A DNA stretch of 64,000 nucleotides, taken from the NCBI GenBank assembly GCA_013399855.1, contig VXAY01006167.1, forward strand, positions 929,777-993,776. Direction: 5' to 3'. Source of the DNA: Oxyruncus cristatus (taxonomy: Eukaryota; Chordata; Aves; Passeriformes; Cotingidae). The position numbers and the translations under genes are program-made. Under the pieces are notes generated by a model. That model was not told where the DNA came from. It did not search any database and was given only the letters and a program-made list of their open reading frames with translations. How positions within the stretch are numbered: position 1 is the first letter of the stretch; the number at the start of each line of letters is the position of its first letter. Shown here piece after piece: positions 25,475 through 37,823 of this stretch.

Positions 25475-28400
25475 AAAGTGTAGTTGACTCTGCTGTTGAA
25501 TTCCATAACTACTGGACAGTGTGGGAAAGCAACTCATTTCCTATTTGTCTCAGACACCAGACATGTAAATAGGTTTTACTGCTAGTAGGGCAAGTTGTGG
25601 ATAACTGCTGTAGGTCAGGTGGCAAAAAACGTACTTGTTTGTTTAGAGCGTGCTGGTGTTTAAATTGTTGCGGTTCAGGGTGTTACAAAGTTATTAGCAT
25701 GTTTTTTGATGGTTTGTTGCTATTTTGTTTTGTTTTCTTATTCTTGTCCCGGAAGCACTTTTTGCTATCCTTGAACCTTGAGTTTAAGAACGTGGTTTCG
25801 CTTGAAGTTGTGTGGGGTTGTTTTCTACCGGTATTGACAGGCTTTCACTGCCAGTATTGTTATTTGCTACCATTGCAGGTGGTACAATATGGACCTATTA
25901 ATTCAAATGGCACTGGTATGCCAATGGGAAGCTTCTTTACCGTATAACTTTTCAGAGTGACTGATGAATGTAGTGAAAGCAGTTGTTGTTTGCAGAAACA
26001 TTTCTGTTGGTACTTCTTTAGCAAAGGCAACACTGCTTAACTTGCGTAAAAGGCCTCAGGCACTAAATTGCCATGCTCAGATTTCATACAGCAAGCTTCA
26101 TTTTCAAAGTACTTTGAAAGCATTTAGATCTAAAATAATGGCTATCCAATCATTTCCCCCCCAGGTTTTCATATGAGATGATGTTTATTAATACTCTTTA
26201 CTTGCAACTAATGCTTTTGAAAAAGAGAATATAGAAACTGTAGCGGCAAGCAGATTGCGTAGGACTTAGATTTGTCATCTGTTTTGTATCACAGAATAGA
26301 CTCTGTAGTGGCTAATAGTTTTTTGGTGTGCTATTTTGGATCTCAAGAGACAGTCTATCTTTATACACCTTTTAGTTTTAAAGGTTTTATTATGTCCTTT
26401 GAACTGATGTTATAAGTCCTTGTCAGTCCCATGTTTACGTGGTTGAAAACAAACATAAAACCCTACATATTTTTAGCTGCACTAACAAAACCCAAACCAG
26501 GTGATACTACTATACAAATGTAATTTTAATAGAAACAGCAATAAAAAGATTCAGAATAAACCACTCGTGACTGCTGAAGGCTTCAGTCCTGCATGATCCT
26601 CTTTAGGAGTGTCTGACTTTAGTGTAGTTATTTGGGTAAATCATAATTGTATCATCATTACCTTGAAATACTTGATTGCAGCTAATATAAGATCTACTAA
26701 GCATAAGAAAAGCACAGTGTATATAATATATAGCTTTCTCCATTTTCCAGTATTTTAAACTTCATAAAATTCATGTTAGCCTTTGATATTAAATATATTG
26801 ATTTAAGATTTCTGTTTCCATAAGATGGAGTTTTCACAGCTATAACTAAGATGTTGATCTATATGTAACTATCTTCTTGTTTCTTTGTAAATATATTAGC
26901 TTTACATCTGTGAGAACTGGTAGAACTTCACTGTACCATAGGCAGACACAGAATTCAGACCATCCTGTTGCAGATGAATCTAAATTGAATTAACTTGTGT
27001 CTGCCTTGGGCTGACTTTCTCGCAAATGAAAATTACATCTGATGAGGTAACTGATACTTGTCTGAGTCCTGACAGAGCACATGCGCTTTTGATTGCATTT
27101 ACATGTATACTGCATAGATAGATGAATTTCTTTGCCTTTTTGTTGTTACTGTTGTTCTTCTTGTGCATTTTGATTAGTATAATTTCTATAGAAGGTATGT
27201 ATTGATAATTGGTAAACTCTTAGAATTACAAATGCTTATAACATTTATTACTTTTCAAGTTAACGTCACGATTTTGTTCCAAAAGGTTTATGTGGTCCAG
27301 ACTTCACTCGAAGTCCAAAATAATAAAATCTTGATTTTTGAGAAGTAACTAGAGTTTTGATAAGAACATATGGAACTTGTGACAGAAGCGTTGTATCTAT
27401 TGCTATTTTCTGTCAGAAAACTGCTCAAACAGGGCTTTGTGACTGCTTATTGCAGGGGTGGGTTTTTGCATATGTGTCAGATTCTGCTTAGAAGGCAACA
27501 GTTCCCTAAGCCCACCTCTTTCTTTCCATTTTTCTGTGCAGTCTTCAGGAGTTCTGCAGCTGTGTGTAATGTATGGTAGTTGTACTGCTGTCCAGCTTAT
27601 TGCTATTGCACTTTAAAGTGCAGTTGTCACAAGCATTTTTCATTCTAAATTTTCCTTTTCTGGCATTTTCTCTTTCTTAGTAGCAGAAGGAGGGTTTCTG
27701 CTGGAGTGCTGTGAGTCTGCTTGAGGATTCCTTGGCTCAGGAGTAAATCTCCTGCTGCTTCTGAATACTATAGGGTGTTTTTTTTAGTTTTGAAGAACAT
27801 AATCAAGAGCTCATGTGATTGTACTGCTGACTGTAGAGGTCTCTGAGCAATTTTATGGGCTTCTGCTGCAAGCATAAAGGACTTCTTGAAATTACATCAG
27901 TTTCTGTACTCTTCTGTTTCTACCTCTGTGAAATGTCTTATGTGGAGCTGATAATTATTCACCCAACTAGAATTTAAAATACTTGAGGGATAAATAGAAA
28001 AGGCATCTTACTACAGATCTGCTGAGCTGTTAGATTTTCTGAAATAGGTGTTTCTATAGGTTGTCCGTATTTGCATGTAAACTATGTCAGACTTTAGTCT
28101 CATTCAGTAAGAACTTTCTTGGATATTGACCTGCTACTTTTCATATTGTTTCTGTCGCTTTATGTTGCTCATAAGTCCTTTAGTCAGGGTTGAGCTAGTG
28201 GACATAATATGCTCTTGCCACGTTGGGTCAGCAGTTTCAAAGGACTCTAAAAAAACCCTGATGAGGCCAATGTGTTGATTGTATAGGGGATTCCCTTCTC
28301 CCTGCCAAACCTGAACGTTTGTCCTCAGCCACGTGGACCTGTATTTTTCCACCTCAGTGGAAGAACGGGAAACCAATATAATGGGATATTCTTGATCATA

Positions 28401-31400
28401 TTCACCATCATCTGAGCTTTAAGTTAGCAGTTTATATCTTAGTTTGGATAGGCAAGGAAAAAATATGTCATTGGATCCATAATTACACCAATGTTTTTAG
28501 TTACCTTTCAGGCCTCCATTACTTTCTTATACTATTTATGCACCTTCAGTGAAAACAGCCTAGCTCTGTGTGTCTAGTAACAAGAAAATATAGAAGTATG
28601 TGACCTGTAAAGGCATTTAGATGCCTATCTACTGCAACTGCTTTTTAATTTCACTGAGGATCAGGTGATTGAATACCTTTATAGATCAGCTGTTGCACAG
28701 GAATGACAGGCTCTTTTAACAGTCACACAGTAAAAATCTTTTCCCTATAGAAGAAAAATATGCTAAGATTAATTCTTGTCAAAATATGATTTTGAAAGAC
28801 ATGTACTACTAGTGTATTGGGACTTCTAATGGTCATATATTTCAAAGAGGGAAATTTCATTCAATATTGGGTCATTAACCATTCCCTGGTTTACTTACGT
28901 AACTTGGACTTTTATTTGCTAAAATCTGGAACAGAGAGAAAACTTTTACAATAAAAATGTTTCATTTGCCTTTTTATATAACAAGAAACACTTATGCATA
29001 TCTGTCTGCATTCTCGTACTAGGAAAATAAACTTTTAAAACTTGAGTTAATTTAATTTCTCGAATTTTTTTTTCTTTTGCATGGGGGAGGATGTTTTTTG
29101 TGTGGTGCTGCAAATACTTAACAGTGAAGTTAACATACAGACTTTTGAAAAGGGGCTTCTATATATTTGTTTTTTACTCTCCTAATCTATTACTGATTTA
29201 CTTCAATGCCCTCAATACAATACAGACACAGTTATTGGATTTCTAGCTATTTCTTAACATGTGGATGTTACATAGACTTCGATGCTGAGGTTTGCTCTCT
29301 AGTTCACTGTAGGCATATAAGGATTTGGGACCATTTTTTTTTTGGAGTTGACTTTTTGCTCTACAATTCTGATAGTCACCTAATTTGGGTAAAAACCTTC
29401 AGGGAAAGACTTGAATTTTGCCCAAAGATTCAAACGTTGCCCATCCCAGCCAAGACTACGTGCTTCATTGAAAATGTGCATCTGACTTGTATTTCTCATC
29501 AGTTAAAGTTTAGTTGTGGGTTCCAGAAGTGTCTGCCGACATTCCAGGTTTCTGCTCATCAGCGTGTTCTCTCTTTAGAAAACTGTGGCCAGTTTCTTAC
29601 TAAAATGTAGTAGTTGTATTCTCAAGCTGCTAAGAAATTATTGGGTCATAGTCTGCTTTTCAACTGAGAAAGAAAAAACTTTCAGGAGAAATCTGTTTTC
29701 TATGTAGAACATGTAGATTTACTTAAATTATATAGAGAGAATGTATGTGTGTGTATGTATTGGTTTTTTTTCCTGAGTGAAATGGTCATTTAATCCCAGA
29801 AGATTATTTTTTTTTTCTTGGAAAGTAATTAATTACCAAAGGCAAACTCTTACAATAGAGGCTATTTTGAAATCTTAATTATAGTGTTGATTATATTCAA
29901 TTTACAGGCTTCTGGACATGACACAATGAAGTCTGTAGGTTTTTAGACACTGAAAATTAGATGTGTAATTAGTCTGTTGGTGTCACTATTAAAACAGTAT
30001 TTCCTTTTCCTTACTGATCAGTGCTCAAAGCAGAAATTTCTACTTTCAAATGAGATTATGATTGTAAAATTTGTGATCCAGCATTTTTAATGTTGTCACT
30101 TGGTGTCATTGGAAAGAAACGTTTTTTTTTTTTTTATTAGAGATTATTTTCTGGACTGGAAAGTGGTGTGGCTTTGTGCTTTATTATTTTTATAGGGTGG
30201 AGAAGTTTTCCTGGTCTGTTTCTGAAAGAAAAAAAAACCGAAAAGATCAAAGTGAAATGCTCTGACATTTTTCCTGAGAAAAGACCACCCTACAGTTTGA
30301 TAGGTTTTATGTTTTTCTCTTGCTCGGTGATTGATGCTTCTCTGGTACACTGACGTGTGCCTCAGGAGTATAAACGAGCGAGGAGGATGGTGCTAATGTT
30401 ACATATAATTTGAAAAGACTTTGTGTAATCATTTCAACACGTTTCATTTTTCTGTCCCTTGTTTTCTGTGTTCCTCTGAAACCAGGAAAGCTCTCATGTT
30501 CCACTTGATGAATATTTTCCCTGAATGTTTCTCCTTGAGTTGAAACAACTTGTGTAGTTAGTTCCTCATCTAACACTCTAAGCTATTTCTTTTTTTGCTA
30601 CAGTAGCAGTTTCTGCTCCCTACTGCCATGTAAGCCTCTGAGGAATCATAGTTAACTATCTGAAGTGACTCTTCAGAGCTAGAAACTATTTGTATGTGTT
30701 ATGAAAAGCAAATGGTTTTAGTGTAACCAAGTTAAGGAAAGTGAGGTATTGGAAAGAAGTTTCGGAACCATCTGTAGTGGCTTACCAACTTAAACCATTA
30801 ATAGTTAAAAATGATATAAGTATTAGAGAGCCTCTCAGAACACTACCCTGTGCCCTTTAAAATTTTGGCTTTATTCTTTTAAAGTTCAAAGAGCATCAGA
30901 CATTGTTGGGATTATTCAGAATGTAAAAAGTAGCGATGAAAAAATGGCCACTACAAGGACCAAAAAAACCAAAACAAACCAGATAAAGAATCATGAAATG
31001 TAGCAAATTTGATAGTTATGTGCACTACTTGGTGAGTTTTATTTGTTGTAGGAGCAGGTTTTCAATACTAGTTGAGATTTACATTTTACATTAGAGGAGT
31101 GTGTGTGTCTGTGTAGTCAATTCATTCTAAAGGTTGACATCCTTTAGAAATCTGAGAGCTGCTACTGGCTCATTGAGTCTTTTGAGAGCTGTTTCCTTCA
31201 ACATCTCTCCTTATAAATGCATTAGTAAAACCTGCACATTTTGTTGTAGATCTGCTGGGTTTTTGTCTCGTAAGTGTCCATACTCCCCAGTTTATGGGAG
31301 TACTCGCGATTCAGGTTTGTAAATCCCAATAATTCAAGTTCATCAGAAGACAGCTAGTGTTGCTGATATATAAGGAAATACTTACAGTGTATTAGAGAGC

Positions 31401-31721
31401 ATTAATGTTTGCACTGTGTACCTCTGAAGAGCATTTCTGTAATTGTGCTAATTTCCCATCTCAGGAAACTGATGGATGTTCAAGGATATGGCTGAAGGAA
31501 TGGCCAGACAAAAAAGAGACAGAGAAACAACAAAGAAGGCTTGGCAAGGACAGTGGGGGAAGGAGACTCACATTAGATAGCTTGAGTTTAGTTGTGTTAG
31601 TTCAGCTTCAGTGAAAGGAGGAGGGGATGAAAATAGTTGAAACTTAAGATTCTGTTTTGGTTTAGAACAAGGAAGAAGAATCTACTTATTACAATTGCTT
31701 TTAAACAGACAGAAAAGGAAA

Positions 31722-31737
31722 CCACCAGAGGGAGATG
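31722..31737 (+). promoter_or_regulatory. Weak CTCF-like motif, forward
   Basis: CCACCAGAGGGAGATG matches the CTCF core except for A in place of the strongly preferred C after GGG. It probably binds weakly if at all. Confidence 0.25.
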
Positions 31738-34642
31738 CAGGGTAAAAGTAAGGTCACTTTTCCAAGTGAGTGGTACATTGAAAACATTAATTAAAAAGGA
31801 TGGGGGAGGGGAGACTTCTCAGTGTAAAATGTTTCAGGCAGAAACTATTCAATGACAACTTCTATTAATACAAAATTCTATTATTTTTTTGAAGATAGTG
31901 TGTTTCAATTGCTTTTATTGCTGATTATTCCCAAGTCTATTGGCAAATTTATTTTATTAACATCACTTTCATTTACAAAATACATCATTTTAAGATACTA
32001 AGTATTGTGGATTTATAGGCCTGTTGCAAGCCTCTACTGTTCCACAGATCAGATAAAATATTTCTGTCCTGGATATTGACCTGGTGGAAATAGATGGACT
32101 TTGATTCATGAGTCAGCAGAATTTCATACATAGCTTATACTATTCAGGCAAGAATAGGTTTCAGAATATATGTTTTTCCCGTTGATCTGAGATAGATGGA
32201 GTACATTTTGGATGTTGAGAATACCAACAAATGCCTTTATTTGAGATTTGTTGACTTTCTTTGATTTCTTGGCTTCTTGGAAGACAGATGCACCACCTTC
32301 AGCATAGCACTGCCCACATAGGTGCAGTGAATTGACTCACCACTGAATTTGCTTTTTCTAACTTCTTATAAATGGGGGAATTCACCCTTTATGGTCTATA
32401 ACATAATATTTGTGAATTCTTTGGTCTGGCATAATTGTGTAAAGGTGCAGTCATGGTATATGCTCAGTTATGATGGCTGTGTCCCACTAATAGCAATAGT
32501 CCAGCTGTTTAACTTGGCGTAAGAGTAACTACAACTTAGTGTTTAAGCACTGCTTTTTCTTTAAATCGTTGTCTATGGGCACCACTTACTTAAAACAGCA
32601 GTTATTGAGCACCACTTCTTTAACTGGCCCGTGCTGCTAGCTGTGAGAATGCCAAAATTTGTGCCTCCGCTGTCAGTCTTCATTTCCCTCAAAGCAGAAC
32701 ATTTCTGCCAGCAAGAGAATAAACCTAGTTTTCAGTTTAACGCAGGCCAGTCATTTGGGAGCATTGTTTGGTTTTTCTTTTAATTTTTCTAAGTGATACA
32801 ATGGCTTAATTCTCCAAAATTGTGTTTCTGTATGTCACTTGCAAGGAAGGAAAAGTTAAGAAACATTTAGGCAGTGTAACATTTTTTTTTTAAGAAAACC
32901 GTAATTTGATTGTTCCTGGCACTTAAATTCTTCACCGTTTTACAAATATCTTGAAAAGGAAATAACATATAAGTGATATTTTTTGACATTAAAAACTTGT
33001 GTGTTTTTTGAGTGTCAGTGCATTGGTGATTGTAGCTAAATACTTATTACCAGTTGGCAGGAAACTCATTCCAAATGAACGTAGCTAAGTGGTTTTGTTG
33101 GACCAGATTAGATTCAGATGAGAGAGAAGCAAGGCTCTTCTTCCAAAAAGAAGACATTAAACAGAAAAAAACTGTTAACAAGGTAATGAAATAAGGAGTT
33201 GTATCTGTTATAAAATTAAAGTTTTCTGGATTTTTCTTGTCAGCAATGCAAATTAAGCCACTGCTATCTAATGTTGTAATCTGTTCTTGAAAGCAGTAAT
33301 TTCCTAGTTTGTGGACTTCTTTAAGTATTTTGAATTAATTGCAGTGAAGATGATAAAGAGCAGTTGCCCTTAGAAGTAGGAGCATCTCTATAGATCTTAA
33401 TTTTTATGATCTGCTTGATGGGTCTGAACAACTGGAGAACATTTTTACTCTCCGAGGTCAACACTAAATTCAGATTTAGTACTCTGAGCTAGTCGGAAAC
33501 ACCAGACTCATGACCTCTGTTATTCTGTGACTTTTGCGTTTCTCCTACTCTGTCTTCTCTCGATTTTTCTGCGTGCTCTTTTTTTCTTCTCCTTCTTCCA
33601 AAGATTAATATCTCCCTTCTCCATTTTTGTGACCAACAACCCATCAATACGTACTTGTGAATAAACCTGGGAAAAACAGACATTTTCCATCATTTCATGT
33701 TGCTCCGTATTTATTAGAATCTTTTGGCTGAACTGAAAATTTTTAAGGAATTTAAAATGCTGTTTTGATTATCCTCTTTGGCCCTGTCACACCTTCGTCT
33801 GTCTCCCAGAAACTGCTATCTATTAAAGATATGTGTCATCATAGGTATGTATAATGATGTATGTGTAAGGGAACCAGGAATCATTTTTGAAGTATGTGCA
33901 GTAGGATTTTTTTTGTTAGTTTTTGTGTCCTTGAATTAAGAGTGATTGAGAAACCTTATTTAGTGGACGATCCACCAAGTTTCCAAAAGCTCTCGTTTGC
34001 ATATTGTACAGAAAATGTATTTGGTGTAATAATCTAAGTGAGCTTCTTTTTAGAAGCAGATATGTGTGTATCCAGAGAGAGTGGGGAGAGTAAAGTAAAT
34101 TTTTGTGAAATTTTGTGAATTGTTGAGAAAATTAAATGTATTGAGATTTACAATCGTATGAAGTGTAAACTTTGTAACGAGTAGCAGATTAAAGGATTTC
34201 GATCTTGACAGCTGGGTTGGGAAGACTTGAGTTTAGCAATGCTTAGGTATCAGTTTGATCTGTAACTGCTTTTATAATAAAATTTGATTACTTGTTAATG
34301 GAATTTTAGGTTTTAAAAATGAGAAAAGGAGCCTCTTCTGGTATTGTAGGTAAGCGGGAATCAAAATAATACTAATAAAACATTATAAATCTATAATATA
34401 AAACAATCTAATGGAGCCTTTTGTTTTCCTAAAATTCATATGCTTTAAAATTAATTATTTATTCAAAAAACAAGTATATAAGGTTACTATAAAAATTAGG
34501 ACTGTAGTTACAGTGGTTTAGTACTGTATGTATGTTTTTATTGGTGCTTTTACAGAATTACAAGGTTCTGGATTTGAGTAATCTTCAAAACAGTTAATGT
34601 ATCTATGTGTCATATGAATATATGTATGTACAAACACAGATT

Positions 34643-34656
34643 CACACACACACACA
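34643..34656. repeat. (CA)7 microsatellite
   Basis: Seven CA units flanked by TATG/TATA words. Confidence 0.9.
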
Positions 34657-35849
34657 TATAAGAAATGTTAGGATTGGTTTCTTCAGTGAATTTCAATATT
34701 TGTGTCTTCCTGTATATCTAGATATACATTTCCATTTAGGATTAAGAATTGTTTTCCTGCATGTGATGGGGATTTTTTTTTCTTCTAAAAAGGACGTAAT
34801 GTTTTCTGGAAAAGAACTGTTTTTTTTTTTTACAGAAGCAATACTGATAAACCAACACTCTAGGTTTGAGTGGACGAGTACATTCTAATGTTATATTACC
34901 AGAGATGTATTTTGAAATATTTAAGAGATACGGTTTTGGGTTGAAAACATACAAATAGTTTTAATATTTGTGCTTTTATATTTAGGTATTTCAGATATTA
35001 TGAAGAGTCAAAATAGTGAATGTGGTAGGGTAAACGTAAACTTTTATCTTTTCCTGTATATGTGTGTATATGTATCTGTATGTAAATATCAAACACAGGC
35101 ACACAGAGCGAGCAGCACACACAGCTAATAAGCTCATTGTGAATGTTTAAATTTGGGAATTTTGTAAATTACATACCACTGCTTTTCCAGAAAGTGCAAA
35201 TGTGTGAAAAAAAAGATGCTAGGATGTGCTTTGTCGACAGATTTGCTAATGCAGTTGTCTGGGTGTGATTTGGTTGAGGCTGTATGTCAGGCAGCCTGCA
35301 AAGCCTTTGCTATGGTTTTAGTGTCATATGACGTCTTGTGTTTTTCAAATTTGGGTCGTTTAATTATACACCCTTTTAAGCCCCAACGTAAAATCTTGGG
35401 CAGAGCTTTGTCTTCCCAGCTTTGTCATTGTAGGGCTTTGAAGAGGCTGGGGAGGAAGGCTTACTGCCTTGCAAAGAAGAGATTCAGGGGAAAAAAAAAA
35501 AAAGGAAAAGATTCTGTATACGTCTTCTCTCCAGCTGACAGGCAAGTGTCTGTTGTGTGCTTGTGCACATATGAGATTAGGAACAAGCTTTGTATTAAGG
35601 CTGTTGTGCAAGGCTTGCTATATCTTTAATAAGGGTGTCATGAAATTTGCCTTCACGTTCCTTTCTGATTCATTTAGTTGAAGAGCAGAAGGAAAGCGTG
35701 GCTCTGCCTATGGTTTCTCTACCATTGTTTACTGTGTATTATATCGTGTAATCTGTCAGCCAATTTTAATTTCACAAGCTACTCATTGTGTTTAAACAGT
35801 GAGTTTCTTATATTAAATATTTATGGAAGTCTTTGGAAAGAATACATTA

Positions 35850-36170
35850 AAATGGCAGATGGAGGTCGTTTCAAGCATTTTCTTGATTGAAGGCTGGGGA
35901 CCCCTGTGAATTTGAAGTCTGCTTTCAAGGAAAGTTCACAATGTCTGATTATAAGCCAGGCAGGCAAGAATTCCACCAATTCCCTGCACTGTGATTTCAA
36001 AAAGCAATGGCTGCCTACAATCTTCATGCTTCAGCACCTTTCATTTTGAAATCATTTGCAAGTGCACTGAAGAATGGTGAACAAAAGCATTTACAGTTGT
36101 ATTGCTTATTAATAATTCAACAGACCTGCAACTTTTGCACATTAAGATTACTTTACTCATTGATTTTTAA
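35850..36170. promoter_or_regulatory. Candidate conserved noncoding element
   Basis: About 320 bases without repeats or long homopolymers, including gtctgattataagccaggca, gcttattaataattcaac and tttgcacattaagattac. Palindromic TTAATAA and other homeodomain-type cores are present. The call rests on texture only. Confidence 0.3.
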
Positions 36171-36838
36171 CTAGTAAAGCTAAGAGGAAAATCTGGCTTT
36201 TGATGACAGGGTTGAGACACGTATGTTCAGACTTGCACCAGTAACCTGGGATTTCTGCTAGCTGGGTGCAAGAGTCAGGCAGGTGAGGTGTCCCAGGTCC
36301 TTAAAGGTTGCTTTTGATGTTGGCTACTACTTTGACTCAGCTAGCTGACTTTACTGCTTCATATTGCTATTTCTTCAAAAGATGCCATGAGCATCTCTGC
36401 TGATATGAGAGGACTGACTTTGCCTTTTTTCCTGCCAGAAGCTTATACTCCAGCCCCTTCTCCTTTACTCTCATGGAAACATTTTTGATACCTATAGGCA
36501 TAAGACAATTAATCTAAGCTGGTGTGTTTTCTAGAAATAAAAACATAGTATAAAAGATGCGGTCTTTTACAGATACTTGAATTAATTTGACTAAAGGCAT
36601 ATCTGGCATTGCCTTTTCTATAACTTGACATTTTAAAAAATTAAAATGATAGAGAAACATTTAGAAATGCATGCAGGAAGATAACATGTGATAGACAACT
36701 TTAATGTTGGGGTTTTTTTTTTCTTCATTAAGTCATAAATGTATGCAAATATGAAATTGATGGTATTGGAATAATGTGGAAGAGAAATTACAGAAATACT
36801 GGCAAAAAGAGGCAGTCAAAGTTGGCTAGGATATAATA

Positions 36839-36939
36839 ATCACAAAAAACAACAAGCAAACAAAAAAAACCCATAAAAACAAAACCAAAAAACCAAAACA
36901 AAAAAACCCACAAAACACAACCCCAAACCCAAGAAACCC
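36839..36939. repeat. A/C-rich low-complexity tract
   Basis: About 100 bases almost only of A and C (caaaca, aaaaccc, ccaaaac words). On the - strand it is a G/T tract much like the one at 53381-53519. The predicted Trp/Phe-rich frame across it on the - strand is an artefact. Confidence 0.85.
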
Positions 36940-37780
36940 CTTTCAGTAGAGAAGGCAGTGTTTTAATCAAGCTTCTTAATAGTAGCATGCCATTTAGGAA
37001 AGGGTTTTTTTAAAAAATATAGTAAGCAATGTGTTATCACCTAGAGGAATCTACCTTTTGCTCTTGTTCTTTGCTAGAATAATTCTAGTGTTTTCCAATT
37101 GTAAAGTATATTTATTTTGTGATTTAGACTTTTTAGTATTTGCCACTTAAACCGTGTTTATACTTTTGCTGGTTCATAAATTCTGAGAAGTTCAACTGGG
37201 GAAAAATTAATTTTGTTGTTGCATATTACCTTATTAATATGCATACAATGTGTAGTAGTTATTTGTTTCATATTGTGAGTATTGTGCCCGTCAGGCCAAG
37301 GGTTGATTGAAAGGTAAAGTTCTTGCTACAAAGAGTCAGTTGTCAGAGCAAAAAGCATGTAGCCACAGCAGAAGTAGCTATACCCAAAATGCAAGCAAAA
37401 GAATTGATCCTTCCGGGTTTTGTGTAGACAAATTAGATATTCTTATTTCTTCTGCAACTATAAATTTGGTTTCATTTTTCGTAATTATTCTCTGTCCATG
37501 TGAATCACTGTAACAGCTGTGTACTTTGTGCAGGTTGGGTGACTTAATCATATCTCTTGACCTTAACTAATACTGACACTGAGGGGGACATGCTTATGTT
37601 GGAGAATGTCACCAAAAACAGGGCAGTTTTGGAGTCAGTTTCGCTCCCTCAGAAGTTCTTATATCTGAAGATTTGATTCAAATTTACAGATGTCCCACAT
37701 TTCTCTTAAAAGTTATTTGTATAACTAGGTTTACAGTTTGCCTGTCAACCATTTTTTCGGTTATGTGAACATAATATATT

Positions 37781-37823
37781 TGGGGGGAGGGGGGTGTTAG
37801 TGTGGGGTTGGTTTTTTTTTTTT
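37781..37823. repeat. G-rich patch followed by T-run
   Basis: Two G6 runs one base apart, then a G4 run and ggttgg, followed by a T-run of more than ten. Possible G-quadruplex on the + strand. Confidence 0.6.

Larger units (their letters stand above)
22431..36838. other. Intronic stretch, unique DNA with small repeats
   Basis: No gene seen. It contains a perfect short inverted repeat (22881-22904), an 18-bp direct repeat (23733-23766), CTCF-like motifs at 25463-25474 (reverse) and 31722-31737 (forward), a (CA)7 run near 34.65 kb, and a clean block at 35850-36170. The frames at 29206-29610 and 35204-35629 are 134 and 141 codons long but carry no motif I know. Confidence 0.6.

Noticed and set aside
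29206..29610. 134-codon + strand open frame
   Set aside because: Phe/Cys/His-rich peptide with an FFFG run from a T-stretch; no recognisable domain or splice context.
35204..35629. 141-codon + strand open frame with a Lys-rich segment
   Set aside because: The basic patch comes from an A-run (gggaaaaaaaaaaaaagg); the rest is Cys/Leu-rich without a motif. No support for a gene.
36788..36988. - strand frame with a Trp/Phe/Val-rich membrane-like peptide
   Set aside because: Produced by the A/C-rich low-complexity tract read in reverse.
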